From Aureococcus anophagefferens (taxonomy: Eukaryota; Sar; Pelagophyceae; Pelagomonadales; Pelagomonadaceae), in NCBI RefSeq assembly GCF_000186865.1, contig NW_008705598.1:224129-259710 (forward strand): 35,582 bases of DNA. Reading direction: 5' to 3'. Under the pieces are notes generated by a model. The model worked only from the letters and a program-made list of their open reading frames with translations. It was not told the origin of the DNA and did not search any database. Below, piece after piece: positions 1-7,218 of the stretch. Position 1 is the stretch's first letter. Every line of letters begins with the position of its first letter. Position numbers and translations under genes: made by a program.

Positions 1-420
1 CGCCACGGGCGCGGGCGTCGGCGCGGGCGGCGCGGCCACAGGCGCGGGCACGGCCACGGGCGCGGGCGTCGGCGCGGGCGGCGCGGCCACAGGCGCGGGC
101 GTCGGCGCGGGCACGGGCGGCGCGGGCACGGGCGAGGGCGTCGGCGCGGCCACGGGCGCGGTCGTCGGCGCGGCCACGGGCGCGGGCGTCGGCGCGGCCA
201 CGGGCGGCGCGGCCACGGGCGGCGCGGCCACGGGCGCGGGCGTCGGCGCGACCGTCGGCGCGACCGTCGGCGCGGGCGCGGGCGCGGCCGTGGAGTCGAC
301 GGGCGCGCGCGTCGGCGGCCGCGTCGGCCGCTTCGTCGGCGGCCGCGTCGGCCTCGCCGTCGGCGCGTAGGTCGGCGCGCGCGACGGCGCGTAGGTCGGC
401 GCGTAGGTCGGCGCGTAGGT
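1..420 (-). repeat. Low-complexity Pro/Ala/Thr/Val coding repeat
   Basis: On the plus strand this is an irregular array of GGCGCGGGCGTC and GGCGCGGCCACGG units. Read on the minus strand in the hydrolase frame it encodes APTYAP, then PTRPPT, then PAPVAAP-type repeats. No stop is seen in that frame, so it is the protein's extended tail rather than non-coding DNA. The end of the array is outside the window. Confidence 0.75.
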
Positions 421-1514
421 CGGCGCGCCCGCGAAGCCCTCGAGCGCGTCCCGGACGATGGCCGCGAGGACGTCGCTGCCGCGGTCGGACGTGTGCATGC
501 CGTCGTCGTCGTAGTAGGCCTCGCAGGCGCCGTCGACGTCGGACGCGTCGCAGCCTGTTCAACCACTGGTTTGGGTGGTCCTGACCAAACTTGAGAATTC
601 TCTCGCTCGGTCACATCGAAGTCGATTCGGCTGATTTTTGGACGAATCGATTGCTCTCGTCGAGTTCTCGAAGCACAGCCAAAGAAGTCGCGTCGAAACC
701 GTCGCATTCGTGTTGAAGATTTGAAGAATTCCACACAGGTCGCAGCCCGTCGCCTGCAGCCACGCGGCCCGCGCGTCGACGAACCGCACGGGCACGGCGA
801 AGTCGCCGCCGCGCGCCTCCACGAAGGCCGCGACGGCGTCGGGGATCTCGCCGTTGACGAGGTCCATGTCGATGTCGCAGCACGTGCCGACGGCGAGGTA
901 GGGCGCCGCGACGAAGACGGCCTCGACGTTCGGCGCGTCGGCGATCGTTTCCTCCACCAGGTCGGCGTAGGCCTCGACGAAGTCGTCCTCGTCCCACGCG
1001 AGCTTCGCGTCGTTGATGCCGAGCATGACGACGACGCAGTCCGGGTCGAAGTCGACGGCGTCCTCGTACTCGTCCGTGCCGACCTGGGCAGGACAAGAGT
1101 GCGAAATTCCCAACTTCAAAGGCTCCGATCTCGGCCGGTTTCCACTCGTTTCGGCTGATTTTTGGACGAGCGATCATCTCTCGGGACGGTCTCGAAGCGT
1201 GGATGCTTTTCCCAGAACGCGCGCGCGCGGAACACTCACGTTGAAGCGACGTTGAATCACCCTTGTCCTGCCCTGGTGCCGACGTAGCCCCGCTTGCCCG
1301 ACACGGACGCGCCGGACGCGCCGAAGTTCTCGACGTCGACGCCGAGGAGGTTTCCCAACGTTTTCGGGTAGTTGCCCCGGTCGAGCTTGCCCTCCTCGGG
1401 CTCGTCGGTGTGGGTCGTGTCGCCGCGCGTGATGGAGTCGCCCATGCAGGCGATGCGGCTCCAGGGCAGCGCCAAAGCGTACGGGCACGCGGCGGCGAGC
1501 AGCGCGAGGCGCAT
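1..1514 (-). CDS. Secreted SGNH/GDSL-family hydrolase with Pro/Thr/Ala tail, partial at left edge
   Basis: Exons are 1514-1284, 1083-747 and 554 to beyond base 1. The two introns (1283-1084, GT-AG; 746-555, GC-AG) are introners, and removing them restores one continuous frame. The ATG at 1512-1514 opens a hydrophobic signal peptide (about residues 1-17). SGNH blocks follow in order: CMGDSITRG with the nucleophile Ser near residue 27, FGASGAS (block II Gly), MLGIND (block III Asn) and, in exon 3, DGMHTSDRG (block V Asp/His). All catalytic blocks are therefore present only after splicing. From about base 420 leftward the protein becomes APTYAP and PAPVAAP repeats, a cell-wall-like or mucin-like linker. 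Family knowledge: SGNH enzymes are esterases, lipases or carbohydrate deacetylases; the substrate here is not readable. It is transcribed away from the gene at 1753. The C-terminus lies outside the window. Confidence 0.85.
555..738. mobile_element. Introner element copy 1 (intron 2 of the SGNH hydrolase)
   Basis: This 184-bp element is flanked by a perfect 8-bp target duplication GTCGCAGC (547-554 and 739-746). The right end is GAATTCCACACAG. The left end begins CTGTTCAACC, a version of the CTGTGTGGAATTCAA terminus that has lost 7 bases. On the gene strand the element supplies the acceptor CAG, and the duplicated exon bases (GCTGCGAC) supply a GC donor. Splicing 746-555 restores the original codons exactly. 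It is about 90% identical by eye to the copy at 5106-5308. It carries the core CGGCTGATTTTTGGACGA and has no coding capacity, so it must be mobilised by proteins encoded elsewhere. Confidence 0.9.
1084..1275. mobile_element. Introner element copy 2, different terminal repeats (intron 1 of the SGNH hydrolase)
   Basis: This 192-bp element is flanked by the perfect 8-bp duplication GTGCCGAC (1076-1083 and 1276-1283). Its inverted termini are CTGGGCAGGACAAG and, reverse-complemented, CAGGGCAGGACAAG (13 of 14 match). On the gene strand the duplicated exon sequence GTCGGCAC provides a canonical GT donor and the element provides the acceptor CCCAG. The joint restores GGC TAC GTC GGC ACG. The termini do not resemble those of copy 1, yet the internal core CGGCTGATTTTTGGACGA is the same. 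Confidence 0.9.
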
Positions 1515-1752
1515 GGCGCTTCTTCGAGCGGGGCTGCCCCGGGCGGGCGCGCCTACGGGGCCATCGCGGCGGGCCGGCGCGTCCCGCGGCCGCGACGCCG
1601 GGCACGTCGTTTGATAATGCGATTCCCCGACGACGCGCGGCGAAATAACGCATGAATGGCTTCAAGTTTGAGATGTTGAATCACATGCTTATGGTGCTCA
1701 ATCGCCCATAGAATCTGCCGGAGCCGCAGCCATCCCTCGCGCGCCGCCATCC
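1515..1752. promoter_or_regulatory. Divergent promoter region, SGNH hydrolase / unknown gene
   Basis: These 238 bp separate two divergent start codons. The part near 1620-1690 is noticeably AT-richer than its surroundings and contains TTCAAG (1661) and TTGAA (1676), a motif that recurs upstream of many genes here. No TATA box is evident. Transcription start sites cannot be placed. Confidence 0.45.
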
Positions 1753-2766
1753 ATGGGCGACTTCGTCGAGATCCGCGAGGTCGAGGACGCGTCGGGCCGG
1801 CGCGTGTCCGGCGAGGTGCAGGGCATGGCCGCCGCCGCCGCCGAGTCCGTCGCCGCGCTCGCCGCTTTGACGGAGAAGGTCAAGAAGCAGTGCGAGGCGC
1901 GCATGGCCGAGGACGCCGACCACGTCCGGCGGAACAAGCCCGGCCCGCCGCCCAACGCGGCGCCCCGGGGCACGCCGGAGCAGGAGGACCGCGCGGCGGC
2001 GGAGCGCGCGGCGTTCGCCGCGGCGGCGGCGGACGCGACGGCGCAGGCGCCGGAGAAGGGCCTCGGCGACTTCGACGCGCTCATGCGGCGGCTCGACGAC
2101 CTCGAGGCGCAGGAGGCCGCGGGCGCGGGGAAGAAGGCGCGCGCGCGGTCCACGGTCACGGGCGACCAGTGGGGCTCGGGCTTCTTCCAGTCGAAGCCGC
2201 GGCGCGCGGCGGCGGACGCGCCGAGCACGGAGAACGCGGAGAAGCTCATGCGCCGCATGCGCGCCGAGGCGGCGGCGCGCGAGGCCGGCGCCCCGGCGGC
2301 GGCGCCCGCGGCCGCGGCGGCGCCCGCGGCGCCCGCGGCCGCGAAGCCCGCGGCGGCCGCGAAGCCCGCGGTGTCGTGGAAGAAGGGCTTCTTCGACCGC
2401 GCGCCGAAGAAGCAGGCCGCGTCGGCGCGGCGCGGCGCGGCGCCGGCCGTCGGCGCGCCCCGGCCCGCGACGGCCGCGAGGCCCTTCGCGGGCTGCGTCG
2501 GCGGCGTCGTCGAGCGGCCCGACGTCAAGGAGCGGCCGTCGACCTACGCGCCCCTCGCCGACGAGCTCGAGCGCGACCGGCCCTTCCCGGGGCCCCGCTT
2601 CTCCAGCGGCCGGCCCGTGTTCCCGAACCAGTTCGGCGACGCGCGCCGCGCGCCCAAACCGCCGGCGCCCGGCGACGACCAGCCCAAGTCGCTCTTCGCG
2701 TCGACGCGCCAGGCCATGCGCGACTGCGGCGAGGACCCGGACACGCACCGGTTCCTGCGGAGGTAA
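1753..2766 (+). CDS. Unknown Ala/Pro-rich protein with repeated GFF motifs
   Basis: This is an intronless 337-residue ORF starting at the first ATG after the divergent promoter. I do not recognise a family. The N-terminal third is helical and charged. A first aromatic patch reads QWGSGFFQSKPRR (about residues 140-152) and a second reads SWKKGFFDRAPKK (about 208-220), suggesting a short repeated motif W-x-x-GFF-x-x-x-P-basic. Between them lies an Ala/Pro linker. The C-terminus contains polar segments such as PVFPNQFGDARR and KSLFASTRQ. There is no signal peptide or membrane segment, so it is probably intracellular. The GC3 bias matches real genes nearby, and the minus-strand ORFs over it are shadows. 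Confidence 0.6.
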   Translation: MGDFVEIREVEDASGRRVSGEVQGMAAAAAESVAALAALTEKVKKQCEARMAEDADHVRRNKPGPPPNAAPRGTPEQEDRAAAERAAFAAAAADATAQAPEKGLGDFDALMRRLDDLEAQEAAGAGKKARARSTVTGDQWGSGFFQSKPRRAAADAPSTENAEKLMRRMRAEAAAREAGAPAAAPAAAAAPAAPAAAKPAAAAKPAVSWKKGFFDRAPKKQAASARRGAAPAVGAPRPATAARPFAGCVGGVVERPDVKERPSTYAPLADELERDRPFPGPRFSSGRPVFPNQFGDARRAPKPPAPGDDQPKSLFASTRQAMRDCGEDPDTHRFLRR

Positions 2767-2890
2767 AGGCGGCGTGCTTCCCAGCCGGAGCCGGCGCGTC
2801 GCCGAACTTGGGGGCGAGCGGCGCGCTCGCTCCGGGGGCGGGAGACGGGCGGGCCGCGCCGGTCCGCGCGGCCGGGCGCGCGGCGCGTTC

Positions 2891-4030
2891 CTACATCGTC
2901 GCCGATCGACGCAGCTTCTTGTTGTCGACGCTCGCGCACTCGGCGAGGAACAGCGTCCGCTGCTTCCGCTTCCGCCCGTAGAGCCCCGATTCCGCGGCGG
3001 GCTCGCATTCGTCGTCGGAGTGCTGGCCGTCGTCGTCGACGGCGTCCGCGTCGAGGTCGTAGGAGGTCTTGGGGACCGCGACGACGAGGGCGCCGCAGTT
3101 CTTGTGCGCGCGACGCGGAGCGCCCGCGACGACGAAGCCGCGGCCGAGGTCGTAGCGTAGGTCGGCGACCGTTCCTCCGAGCGCGAGGAAGGCCGCGCCG
3201 CTCGTCGCCCGCTTGTAGGCCTCGTAGCGGAAGTGGCTGTTCGTCCCGGGCCGCTTCGGGTTCTCCTGGTCGTAGGCGATGAGCAGGTCCCGCGAAATGA
3301 TTTTCTTGGGATCGTCCACCGCGACCGGCTCGTCGGCGTCGTCGACTTCGGCGGCGGGAGCCGTCTCCGCCGCCTCCTCGTCGCGGTCGTCGTCGTCGTC
3401 GTCGCGCCGCGGCGGCGGCGGCGGCGTCGCCTCGCGCCGCTCCTTGGGCGGAGCCCGCGGCGTCTCCGGCGCCTCCGGCGGCGCGGCGGCGGCCTTCGCT
3501 TTCTCTTCCTCCTTCCGCTTCTTCTTCGCCCGCCGCTTCTCCTTGCGCCGCTTCTTCCCGTCCTCCTTGCGCTGCTGCTTCCCGTCCTCCGCGTCCTCCG
3601 CGTCGCCCGCCGCGGCCGGCGCCGGCGCGGGAGCCGCCGCGGCCGGCGCCGGCGCGGGAGCCGCCGCGGCCGGCGCCGGCGCGGGAGCCGCCGCGGCCGG
3701 CGCCGGCGCGGGAGCCGCCGCGGGCGCCTTCGCCTTGGGCTTCTTCTTCGGAGCGAGCCCGAACGCTCCGTAGAGAAGAGAGAAGCCCTCGCAGGCCTCG
3801 TCCAACTTCTTCTTGCCGAAGGTGAAGGTCTGCTCGAGGAGATCACGCTGCACGTGCGCGGGCGCGTCGTCGCCGATCGCCGAGGCCGCCCGCAGGCACT
3901 GGTAAGCGACGAAGCCTCCGCCGGCGGCGGCGACGAGCTTGCCCGCCGGAGACTGCAAGATGTTCCAGGCGCTCGCCGCCTCCGTCTCGCCGCCGGCCTC
4001 CTCCGCGGGCTGCTCGTCGTCCTCGGCCAT
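2891..4030 (-). CDS. Unknown protein: membrane-like helix, Ala/Pro repeat, Lys/Asp-rich centre, conserved C-terminal domain
   Basis: 379 residues from the ATG at 4028-4030. Upstream in-frame sequence is the promoter minisatellite and is not taken as coding. Layout: acidic N-terminus; a Gly/Ala hydrophobic stretch near residues 30-55 that could be a membrane helix or buried hairpin; a small helical region; a 9-residue APAPAPAAA repeat; a strongly basic Lys/Arg stretch; an acidic run; then a folded-looking C-terminal part with NPKRPGTNSHFRYEAYK and GGTVADLRYDLGRGFV. That last pattern (KRPG, RYE-YK, GG--ADL--D---G) looks like a small domain I have seen in algal proteins without a function. Head-to-head with the SNase-like gene across 251 bp. 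Function unknown. Confidence 0.6.
   Translation of the reverse strand: MAEDDEQPAEEAGGETEAASAWNILQSPAGKLVAAAGGGFVAYQCLRAASAIGDDAPAHVQRDLLEQTFTFGKKKLDEACEGFSLLYGAFGLAPKKKPKAKAPAAAPAPAPAAAAPAPAPAAAAPAPAPAAAAPAPAPAAAGDAEDAEDGKQQRKEDGKKRRKEKRRAKKKRKEEEKAKAAAAPPEAPETPRAPPKERREATPPPPPRRDDDDDDRDEEAAETAPAAEVDDADEPVAVDDPKKIISRDLLIAYDQENPKRPGTNSHFRYEAYKRATSGAAFLALGGTVADLRYDLGRGFVVAGAPRRAHKNCGALVVAVPKTSYDLDADAVDDDGQHSDDECEPAAESGLYGRKRKQRTLFLAECASVDNKKLRRSATM
3608..3715 (-). repeat. 27-bp coding tandem repeat, four copies
   Basis: Four perfect 27-bp units (3608, 3635, 3662, 3689) are followed by a partial fifth. Each encodes APAPAPAAA in the minus-strand protein at 2891-4030. The in-frame unit length and nucleotide identity indicate recent expansion of a flexible linker. 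Confidence 0.9.
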
Positions 4031-4056
4031 GGCTAGAATCACCGGCGAATGGGTTG

Positions 4057-4219
4057 GAATCGAGCTCGCGAGTGGTGGCGAGGCGAATGCAGAATCAGCT
4101 CGCGAGGGCGGAATCGAGCTCGCGAGTGGTGGCGAGGCGAATGCAGAATCAGCTCGCGAGGGCGGAATCGAGCTCGCGAGTGGTGGCGAGGCGAAATGCA
4201 GAATCAGCTCGCGAGGGCG
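4057..4219. repeat. 54-bp promoter minisatellite, three copies, with CTCGCGAG palindromes
   Basis: Units lie at 4057-4110, 4111-4164 and 4165-4219; the third carries one extra A. Each unit contains two copies of the 8-bp palindrome CTCGCGAG, so six in 163 bp. The array fills most of the 251 bp between two divergent start codons (4030 minus, 4282 plus). The 54-bp length gives an 18-residue repeat on translation, but none of these ORFs starts with a credible ATG. Inference: it is a regulatory repeat, not coding. Confidence 0.8.
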
Positions 4220-4281
4220 AGGGCTGCCTTCGGTTGTTGAAGGCAATTAGAAGGTGCATCGTCGGCTATTCGGCCGCCCCA

Positions 4282-5442
4282 ATGGCGAGGCTTAAGACCT
4301 CCGAAGTCCGAAACATCGTCGCAGTCGTGTCGCCGCTCTGCGTCGCCATCGCCTTCAAGGTCGTCTTCGCGATGTGCGTCGACGTCGCCGACGAGTTCGG
4401 CGACGCGGCCGCGTATGTCGGCCCGATCGCGCGCCGCCTCTTCCGGGCGCGCCCGCCGTGGGGCTGGAGCGCCGCGGCGGCGCCGCTGGTGCCCGTGGCC
4501 ATTTCCGCGCTGCTGGCATGCTCGTCACTCCTCTCCTTTGCGGCCAAAATCGCGTACTACTGCTGGCTCGCGAACACGTTGATCTCGCTCGCGCGCGCGC
4601 CGGTCGCCGCGGCCTCGGACGGCCTCGCGGCGCGCCTGCTGCGCTGGGCGCCCGTGGTGCAGGGGGATGCAGCGTGGGCGCTCGTGCCGAAGCTCGCCGC
4701 GCTGGCCACCGACGACGCGTGGCCGTCGAAGCGCCGCGTCCGCGCGGGCCGCCGACTCCTCTTTTGCGGCGCCGCGGCCGCCCTCGTCGCGGCGCTGCTC
4801 CCGCGCGGCGGCGGCGACGCGGCGGGCCCCTTCGCCGGGCCGCTCCTCGCGAGCTGCCACGACGGCGACACGTGCAAGGCGCACCTCCGCGGCCTGCCCG
4901 ACGTCTTCGGCGACGGCATCGGCGTCCGGCTCCGCGGCGTCGACGCGCCGGAGATGCGGTCGCGCTGCGACCGGGAGCGGTGCCTCGCGGTCGCGGCCCG
5001 GGGCGCCCTCGAGGCCCTCGTCGTCGGCCGCCACGTGGCGCTCCGCGGCTGGGCCGCGACAAGTACTTCCGCCTCCTCTGCGACGTCGAGGCGCGCGGCG
5101 CGGACCTGTGTGGAATTCAACCACTGGTTTGGGTGGTCCTGACCAAACTTGAGAATTCTCTAGCTCGGTCAAATCGAAGTCGATTCGGCTGATTTTTGGA
5201 CGAATCGATTGCTCTCGTCGAGTTCTCGAAGCACAGCCGAAGAGATTGCGTCGAAACTGTCGCATACGCTCACATTGAAGTCGGGTTGAAGATTTGAATT
5301 CCACACAGGCGCGGACGTCGCGGGGACGCTCCTCGCGGCGGGCCACGTCGTCGCCTACGCCGGCGCCGGGCCGAGGCACGACTGGTGCGCCGGGGACGCG
5401 CCGCGCGCGCGCTGCCGCGACGCTTCGCCGGACCCGTACTAA
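4282..5442 (+). CDS. Membrane-associated staphylococcal-nuclease-like (SNase/thermonuclease) protein, introner-interrupted, apparent frameshift
   Basis: The start is the ATG at 4282. Exon 1 is 4282-5097, the introner intron 5098-5308 (GC-AG), and exon 2 is 5309-5442. The N-terminal about 170 residues contain several hydrophobic stretches that look like membrane helices, with another just before the SNase domain. The SNase fold shows CHDGDTC, VRLRGVDAPE (catalytic Arg and Glu), DKYFRLLCDV (second catalytic Arg) and, after splicing, GADVAGTLLAAGHVVAYAG. One base is missing in the frame near 5045-5056, between VALRG and LGRDKYF. Exon 1 plus exon 2 is one nucleotide short of a multiple of three, and adding one base fits the family (about 316 residues). 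This is a sequence error, a pseudogene lesion or an allelic variant. Family role: Ca-dependent nuclease. Divergent with the gene at 4030. Confidence 0.75.
5106..5308. mobile_element. Introner element copy 3 (intron of the SNase-like gene)
   Basis: This 203-bp element has perfect 15-bp inverted termini CTGTGTGGAATTCAA and an 8-bp target duplication GCGCGGAC (5098-5105, 5309-5316). The duplicated exon bases give a GC donor at 5098 and the element end gives the acceptor CAG at 5306-5308. Removing 5098-5308 restores the frame of the SNase domain across the joint. Relative to its host gene it lies in the opposite orientation to copy 1. Confidence 0.92.
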
Positions 5443-5518
5443 GTGTGGTAACGCATGTTGACCTTCAACGGTGCGAGCTCGTCGGCCGATGCTTGTGTGA
5501 CTTCTTTCCTCTCGTGGC

Positions 5519-6334
5519 ATGCTGCGCGGCGCGGCCCGCTTGCTGCGCGTGAGCGCCGCCGGCGACGCGGGCGCGGCGCGGTCGGCGCTGGAGTCCCGGG
5601 GCTGCGCCGTCGTGTCCGTGGAGCAGCACCGCGAGCAGGGCCGTTTCTTCGAGCGCGTCGTCTTCGACGCCGGAAACGGGCTCGACGCCGGGGCCCTCGA
5701 GGCGGCGCTGGCGCCGGACGCCGTGACGATCCGCGCCGCCGACGAGCGGCCGCGGCTCGCGGTCTTCGCGGGTAAGGAACCCGGGTGCCTCGAGGAACTG
5801 CTCGAGCGGTCGCGGACCGGCGAGTTGCGCGCGGACGTCGCGGGCGTCCTGTCGAACCACGCGACGCTCGCGCCCCTCGCGGCGGACTACGGCGTGCCCT
5901 TCCACTGCTTCGGCGGCGAGGACATGGAGGCGGCGCAGCTCGCCCGCCTCGCGGAACTCCGCGTCGACGTCGTCGCGCTCGCGCGCTACATGCAAATTCT
6001 CGGCCCGGCCTTCTGCGAGGCCTACGCGGGCCGCGCGCTCAACGTGCACCACTCGTTGCTGCCCGCCTTCCCCGGCGCGCGGCCCTACGACGCGGCCTGG
6101 GCCCGCGGGGTGAAATTGATCGGCGCGACGGCGCACTACGTCACGGAGGAGCTCGACGGCGGCCCCATCGTCGCCCAGGCCGCGCTGCCCGCGCCCCACG
6201 CGCTGAGCGTGCGCGACCTGCGACGCGCCGGCGCGGCCGCGGAGCGCAGCGTGCTCGCGGACGCCGTCGCCGCGCACGTCGACCGCCGCGTGCTGATCGC
6301 GGGGTCGCGCTGCGTCGTCTTCGCCGGGCCCTAA
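5519..6334 (+). CDS. purU: Formyltetrahydrofolate deformylase (PurU-like)
   Basis: 271 residues, close to the family's usual 280. An N-terminal ACT-like regulatory domain (about residues 8-80) is followed by a formyl-transferase fold. Diagnostic stretches are GVLSNHATL, ALARYMQILGP, NVHHSLLPAFPGARPY (catalytic His), GVKLIGATAHYVTEELDGGP (catalytic Asp) and the closing PIVAQ strand. Family knowledge: it hydrolyses 10-formyl-THF to THF and formate, balancing one-carbon pools and supplying formate. The first residues MLRGAARLLRV are basic and amphipathic, so mitochondrial targeting is possible but not proven. It starts 76 bp after the SNase-like stop. The gene has no introns. Confidence 0.93.
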   Translation: MLRGAARLLRVSAAGDAGAARSALESRGCAVVSVEQHREQGRFFERVVFDAGNGLDAGALEAALAPDAVTIRAADERPRLAVFAGKEPGCLEELLERSRTGELRADVAGVLSNHATLAPLAADYGVPFHCFGGEDMEAAQLARLAELRVDVVALARYMQILGPAFCEAYAGRALNVHHSLLPAFPGARPYDAAWARGVKLIGATAHYVTEELDGGPIVAQAALPAPHALSVRDLRRAGAAAERSVLADAVAAHVDRRVLIAGSRCVVFAGP

Positions 6335-6461
6335 CATCGCCGGGATTCGTACGTCGGCGTGGCTTATGCGCCCGTCCGGGGCGCGGCGCGCGTCACGCGG
6401 CGACGGTAATAGGGGCTATAAGAGTAGGTTCGAATTAGGCGGGGGCCGACGCGCGGCGGCG

Positions 6462-6933
6462 TCACGCGGCGACGGCCGCAGCGACGGCCGCGGGCGGCGC
6501 CGCGCCGTCGACGGCGACGACCTCGGCGACCTGGACGGCGGCGAGGGCCGCCGCGAGGTCCGCGGCCGGGGCCGCGCCGCCGTCGCGGAGCGCCGTGAGG
6601 GAGAACGTGAGCTCGCCCGAGACCGTTCCGCTCTTCTCGCACTCCGCGACGGCGCGCGTCCGCTCGACGCGGACGCCCGCGCCGTGGTCCCGGAGCCAGG
6701 TCCCCAGGGGCACGCGGACCTCGCCCATGCAGTCGTCGCCGCCGAAGCGGTCCTTGTCGAAGACGCGGAGCACTAACTCCGCGTCGCCGCCCTCGACCTC
6801 GGCCCAGAAGTCGTCGCGGAACGCGCAGCGCGCCGCGACGCGCCAGTCCGGGTCCAGCGAGCGCCGCACGACGGGCGTGCGCGCGTACTCGATGGACCCG
6901 ATGGACGCGACGACGTAGGGGTCCGACTTGCCG
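6462..6933 (-). CDS. C2-domain protein, 5' exon not resolved
   Basis: The clear coding part runs from a likely acceptor (CTTCCGCAG, exon begins at 6933) to the TGA at 6462-6464. It begins GKSDPYVVASIG, continues RTPVVRRSLDPDW and then LRVFDKDRFGGDDCMGEV, the classic C2 order with several Asp residues that could bind Ca. An Ala-rich tail follows. No ATG opens this frame between 6933 and the PP2C start at 7219, so a 5' exon is needed. A candidate encoding VVSAARLRRDED lies near 7130-7170 on the minus strand, but I could not place a donor. Family role: Ca-dependent membrane binding. Divergent from the PP2C gene. Confidence 0.65.
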
Positions 6934-7218
6934 CTGCGGAAGCGTCGGAGGGCATGGTGCGTGCGCTTCGGAGCGAGTCGGCGGTGCGTTTGCTTTGGAG
7001 CGGGGCGCCATGGCGGCGGGGCAGCCCGGGCCCGGGAATGCGCGCATTTCGGCGCTGCGACCTTGATGTTGCCAAGTGCTCGCCAACGAGCACACCCGAC
7101 GGGCCGTGCTGTGCTCGCGAGCGCGGCGTTTGATCTTCGTCGCGGCGCAGCCGAGCCGCCGAGACCACCTCCCTCTTACCCGCCGGCGCGCCTTCCGGGC
7201 CTTGCCTGACACCCGGCC

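Noticed and set aside
1681..3846. Long minus-strand frame of about 720 codons across two genes
   Set aside because: It is Arg/Pro/Ser low-complexity, has no family motif, and lies over better-supported genes in other frames. GC-rich DNA gives such shadow frames easily.
4057..4219. CRISPR-like array or an 18-residue repeat protein
   Set aside because: The units abut without spacers, so it is a tandem repeat. The plus-strand frame has no independent support, and the nuclease start at 4282 is better.
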